The notes under the pieces were generated by a model, which searched no databases, had not been told where the DNA came from, and was given only the letters and a program-made list of their open reading frames with translations. From positions 1-14,542 of the forward strand of contig PLBZ01000071.1 in assembly GCA_003134675.1 (NCBI GenBank): DNA of 14,542 nt. Direction: 5' to 3'. Positions within the stretch are counted from its first letter, which is position 1. Each line of letters opens with the position of its first letter. Made by a program: the position numbers and the translations under genes. Of the stretch, positions 12,307 to 14,542 are shown one piece after another. This stretch comes from Solirubrobacterales bacterium. GTDB lineage: Bacteria > Actinomycetota > Thermoleophilia > Solirubrobacterales > Solirubrobacteraceae.

Positions 12307-13115
12307 GCCGGCGCTCCATTGTGTTCCTCTACCACGTCGAGCTCGGCCGCATCGATTACCGGGCCATCGACACACACACGCAGATAGCCGCCGCCATGCC
12401 GGGGCACGACGCACCCGAAGCACGCGCCAAACCCGCAGGCCATCCCGGCCTCGAGCGCGAGCTGGGCCGGCGTGCCGCTCTGCGCGCACATCGCCCGGAC
12501 GCCCTCGAGCATGCCAGCTGGGCCACACGAGTAGACGACGGCCGCCGGATCGCGTTGCAGCTCGGCGGCGAGCAGATCTGTGACCAGCCCGTGATACCCC
12601 GCGGACCCATCGTCGGTGGCCACTTGGGCGCCATCGAGCAGCGCTGCGCCCACGGCCCGGGCGCCATCGCGAAAGCCGAGCAGCACGGTCACCTCGCACT
12701 CCAGTGCATCCTGGAGGATCGCCAGGGGGGCGATACCTACGCCGCCGCCAACAAGGATCGCCCGTCGAGGATGAGGTCCCACCCGACCCGGCGCGGTGAA
12801 GCCCTGCCCAAGTGGACCCAGCGTCCACACCTCCTCCCCCGCACTCAGCTCGCACAACCGCTTCGTACCAGGACCCACATCCTCGAGCAGATAATGGGCC
12901 TGGCCGTCTCGCCAGCGGGCGAATGAGAACGCGCGCGCCAAGTACGGTCGCTCGTTCTCTCCCGCGCCCCAGCGCTCCGCTGTTGTGAGCATCGCGAACT
13001 GCCCAGGCTCCGGCTCGGGCCCATCCGGATCGGCGACGCGCAGCACGCGGTAGGCCCCCAGCTCATCCATGCCGGTGACCCTCAGCAGCCGGCGGCCGAA
13101 GGGGGCCTTGCTCAC
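12303..13115 (-). CDS. pyrK: Dihydroorotate dehydrogenase electron transfer subunit
   Basis: PyrK is the FAD and [2Fe-2S] subunit that links PyrD to NAD+. From the GTG at 13115 the protein is 270 residues. It shows a ferredoxin-reductase fold: GQFAMLT (38-44), the FAD-binding RAFSFARW (61-68), ILVGGGVGIAPLAIL (120-134) for NAD binding, and YSCGPAGML (195-203). The cluster-binding cysteines are Cys227, Cys232, Cys235 and Cys248 (C-x4-C-x2-C-x12-C) in MACGFGACFGC and RVCVDGPV. The frame is open 38 codons further up but that part overlaps carB. GTG 13115 shares GTGA with the carB stop and has GGAG about 10 bases upstream. Its position between carB and pyrD supports the assignment over other iron-sulfur flavin reductases. 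Confidence 0.95.
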   Translation of the reverse strand: MSKAPFGRRLLRVTGMDELGAYRVLRVADPDGPEPEPGQFAMLTTAERWGAGENERPYLARAFSFARWRDGQAHYLLEDVGPGTKRLCELSAGEEVWTLGPLGQGFTAPGRVGPHPRRAILVGGGVGIAPLAILQDALECEVTVLLGFRDGARAVGAALLDGAQVATDDGSAGYHGLVTDLLAAELQRDPAAVVYSCGPAGMLEGVRAMCAQSGTPAQLALEAGMACGFGACFGCVVPRHGGGYLRVCVDGPVIDAAELDVVEEHNGAPA

Positions 13116-14542
13116 GCCGTCCCCGCTCCGTGCAGCTCCTGCAGGCACAGCACCTCCGGCGGCCCATCCTGGCGGGCGCGCGCGATCGCGCGCGCAGCGC
13201 TCACCCCGGCGGACAGCGTCGTCAAACAAGGGATCCCATGCATCACCGCGGCACGTCTGATCTCCCAGCCGTCGGCCCTCGCGCCGACACCCGTCGGCGT
13301 ATTCACCACGAGATCCACGTCCCCCCGTTCGATCCAGTCCAGCACGTGCGGCGAACCCTCGCCGAGCTTGTTCAGTCGCTCCACCGGCACCCCCATACGT
13401 GCGATCGCCTCCGCCGTCCCGCGCGTTGCAACGATCCGAAAACCGTTGTCGTGCAGGATCTGCGCGACCGCGAACGCGCCTGCCTTATCGGAGTCGGTCA
13501 CCGTGATGAAAGCCGTACCCTCGCGTGGCAGCGGCACGCCCGCGGCGGCCTGCGCCTTGGCGAACGCGGTCGGGAAGTCGCGCGCGATGCCCATCACCTC
13601 CCCGGTCGAGCGCATCTCCGGGCCGAGCACCGCGTCGGCGCCCTCAAACCGATCGAACGGCAGCACCGCCTCCTTCACAGACACGTGCTCGCCATATCCC
13701 AGTCCCTCCCTGCCGGACGGCAGGCCCAAGTCCGCGATCCGCTCGCCCAGCATGATCCGGCAGGCAAACTTCGCCAGCGGCACGCCGACCGCCTTTGATA
13801 CGAACGGCACCGTGCGCGACGCCCGCGGGTTGGCCTCGATCACAAACAGTTGCCCCCCGTGGACGGCATACTGGACGTTCAGCAGTCCGACCACTCCGAC
13901 CGCAAGCGCGATCTCGCGCGTGGCTGCACGGATCTGCTCGAGCATCTCTTCGCCGAGCGAGTGCGGAGGCAGCACGCACGCACTGTCGCCCGAATGCACG
14001 CCCGCCTCCTCGACGTGCTGCATGATCCCACCGATCCACACGGCCTCTCCGTCGCACAACGCGTCGACATCGACCTCGATCGCATCCTCCAGGAAGCGAT
14101 CCAAGAAGATCTGGCCAACATCCTCTCCGACCTCGCGGCGCAGATAGTCGGCCAGGCCATCCTTGGAGTAGACGATCTCCATCGCCCGACCGCCGAGAAC
14201 ATAGGAGGGGCGCACCAGCAGGGGGAAACCAACCTCCTCGGTCTTTTCGAGGGCTTCTGGCACCGAACGTGCGGTTGCATAAGCGGGAGCCTGGTAGCCG
14301 AGGCGCTCCAGGAGCGCGCTGAAGCGACCGCGATCCTCGGCCAGGTCGATCGCCTCCACGCTCGTTCCCAGCAGCGGCACGCCCGCCTGCACCAATCCGG
14401 CGGCGAGCTTCAACGGGGTCTGTCCTCCGAACTGCACGATCACGCCCTTCGGCTTCTCGACCTCGACAACGGCGAGGACATCTTCCAGCGTCAGCGGCTC
14501 GAAATACAGACGGTCAGAAGTGTCGTAGTCGGTCGAGACCGT
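13112..14542 (-). CDS. carB: Carbamoyl-phosphate synthase large subunit, C-terminal part, cut by window edge
   Basis: CarB makes carbamoyl phosphate from bicarbonate, ATP and glutamine-derived ammonia for pyrimidine and arginine synthesis. The last 476 residues are visible, beginning TVSTDYDTSDRLYFEPLTLE and continuing in frame through KPKGVIVQFGGQTPLKLA (about 30-47). The second ATP-grasp domain is shown by VRPSYVLGGRAMEIVY (about 110-125), EVDVDALCDGE, GGIMQHVEEAGVHSGDSACVLP, EANPRASRTVPFVSKAVGVPLAK and LGPEMRSTGEVMG. The C-terminal MGS-like allosteric domain has TAFITVTDSDKAGAF, GFRIVATRGTAEAI and NTPTGVGARADGWEIRRAAV. Residues match the E. coli enzyme closely over this span. The stop overlaps the pyrK start. 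Confidence 0.97.
   Translation of the reverse strand, partial: TVSTDYDTSDRLYFEPLTLEDVLAVVEVEKPKGVIVQFGGQTPLKLAAGLVQAGVPLLGTSVEAIDLAEDRGRFSALLERLGYQAPAYATARSVPEALEKTEEVGFPLLVRPSYVLGGRAMEIVYSKDGLADYLRREVGEDVGQIFLDRFLEDAIEVDVDALCDGEAVWIGGIMQHVEEAGVHSGDSACVLPPHSLGEEMLEQIRAATREIALAVGVVGLLNVQYAVHGGQLFVIEANPRASRTVPFVSKAVGVPLAKFACRIMLGERIADLGLPSGREGLGYGEHVSVKEAVLPFDRFEGADAVLGPEMRSTGEVMGIARDFPTAFAKAQAAAGVPLPREGTAFITVTDSDKAGAFAVAQILHDNGFRIVATRGTAEAIARMGVPVERLNKLGEGSPHVLDWIERGDVDLVVNTPTGVGARADGWEIRRAAVMHGIPCLTTLSAGVSAARAIARARQDGPPEVLCLQELHGAGTA

Noticed and set aside
12307..12855. A 183-codon N-terminal extension of pyrD
   Set aside because: It lies wholly inside pyrK in another frame. ATG 12306 has a proper Shine-Dalgarno and the normal PyrD N-terminus.
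13116..13229. A 38-codon N-terminal extension of pyrK
   Set aside because: It overlaps carB in another frame. GTG 13115 matches the GTGA junction pattern seen elsewhere in the window.

Overview
This window reads as ordinary chromosomal housekeeping DNA from a high-GC actinobacterium. Every gene I can support lies on the minus strand, so transcription runs from high to low coordinates. The actinobacterial-type integration host factor mihF sits directly ahead of gmk-rpoZ-coaBC, which is a hallmark Actinomycetota order. The compact RibF and TruB sequences and the form of CoaBC look to me like the deep-branching class Thermoleophilia (Solirubrobacterales-like). That placement is an inference from memory and is not proven by the window.

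There are three blocks in transcription order. (1) 14542-11425: the end of a pyrimidine operon, carB (cut by the window edge), pyrK and pyrD. These form carbamoyl phosphate and oxidise dihydroorotate through a PyrK/PyrD class 1B complex, and the genes are joined by 4-base stop/start overlaps. (2) 11300-8736: mihF-gmk-rpoZ-coaBC, covering nucleoid binding, GMP phosphorylation, RNA polymerase omega and coenzyme A synthesis. It is preceded by a good sigma-70-like promoter placed so that the mRNA would begin at or very near the mihF ATG, and by a perfect 23-bp dyad that looks like an operator. (3) 8602-1: the classic transcription/translation operon rimP-nusA-ylxR-infB-rbfA-nrnA-truB-ribF-rpsO-pnp (pnp cut by the window edge). 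It is preceded by a textbook intrinsic terminator lying only 4 bases upstream of the rimP Shine-Dalgarno, an arrangement that suggests attenuation of the nusA operon.

No mobile elements, CRISPR arrays, tRNAs, rRNAs or transferred islands were seen, and no stretch above 300 bases lacks a gene. I found no wholly new multi-gene system. The points most worth a second look are: a Cys/Cys/Cys/His putative zinc module on the C-terminus of NusA; CoaBC without the usual catalytic cysteine of its decarboxylase half; the terminator/leader ahead of rimP-nusA, with a possible 34-codon leader ORF running through it; and the dyad plus apparently leaderless promoter at mihF. Several start codons are placed downstream of the longest possible open frame, because the extra N-terminal stretches overlap upstream genes and do not resemble the families.
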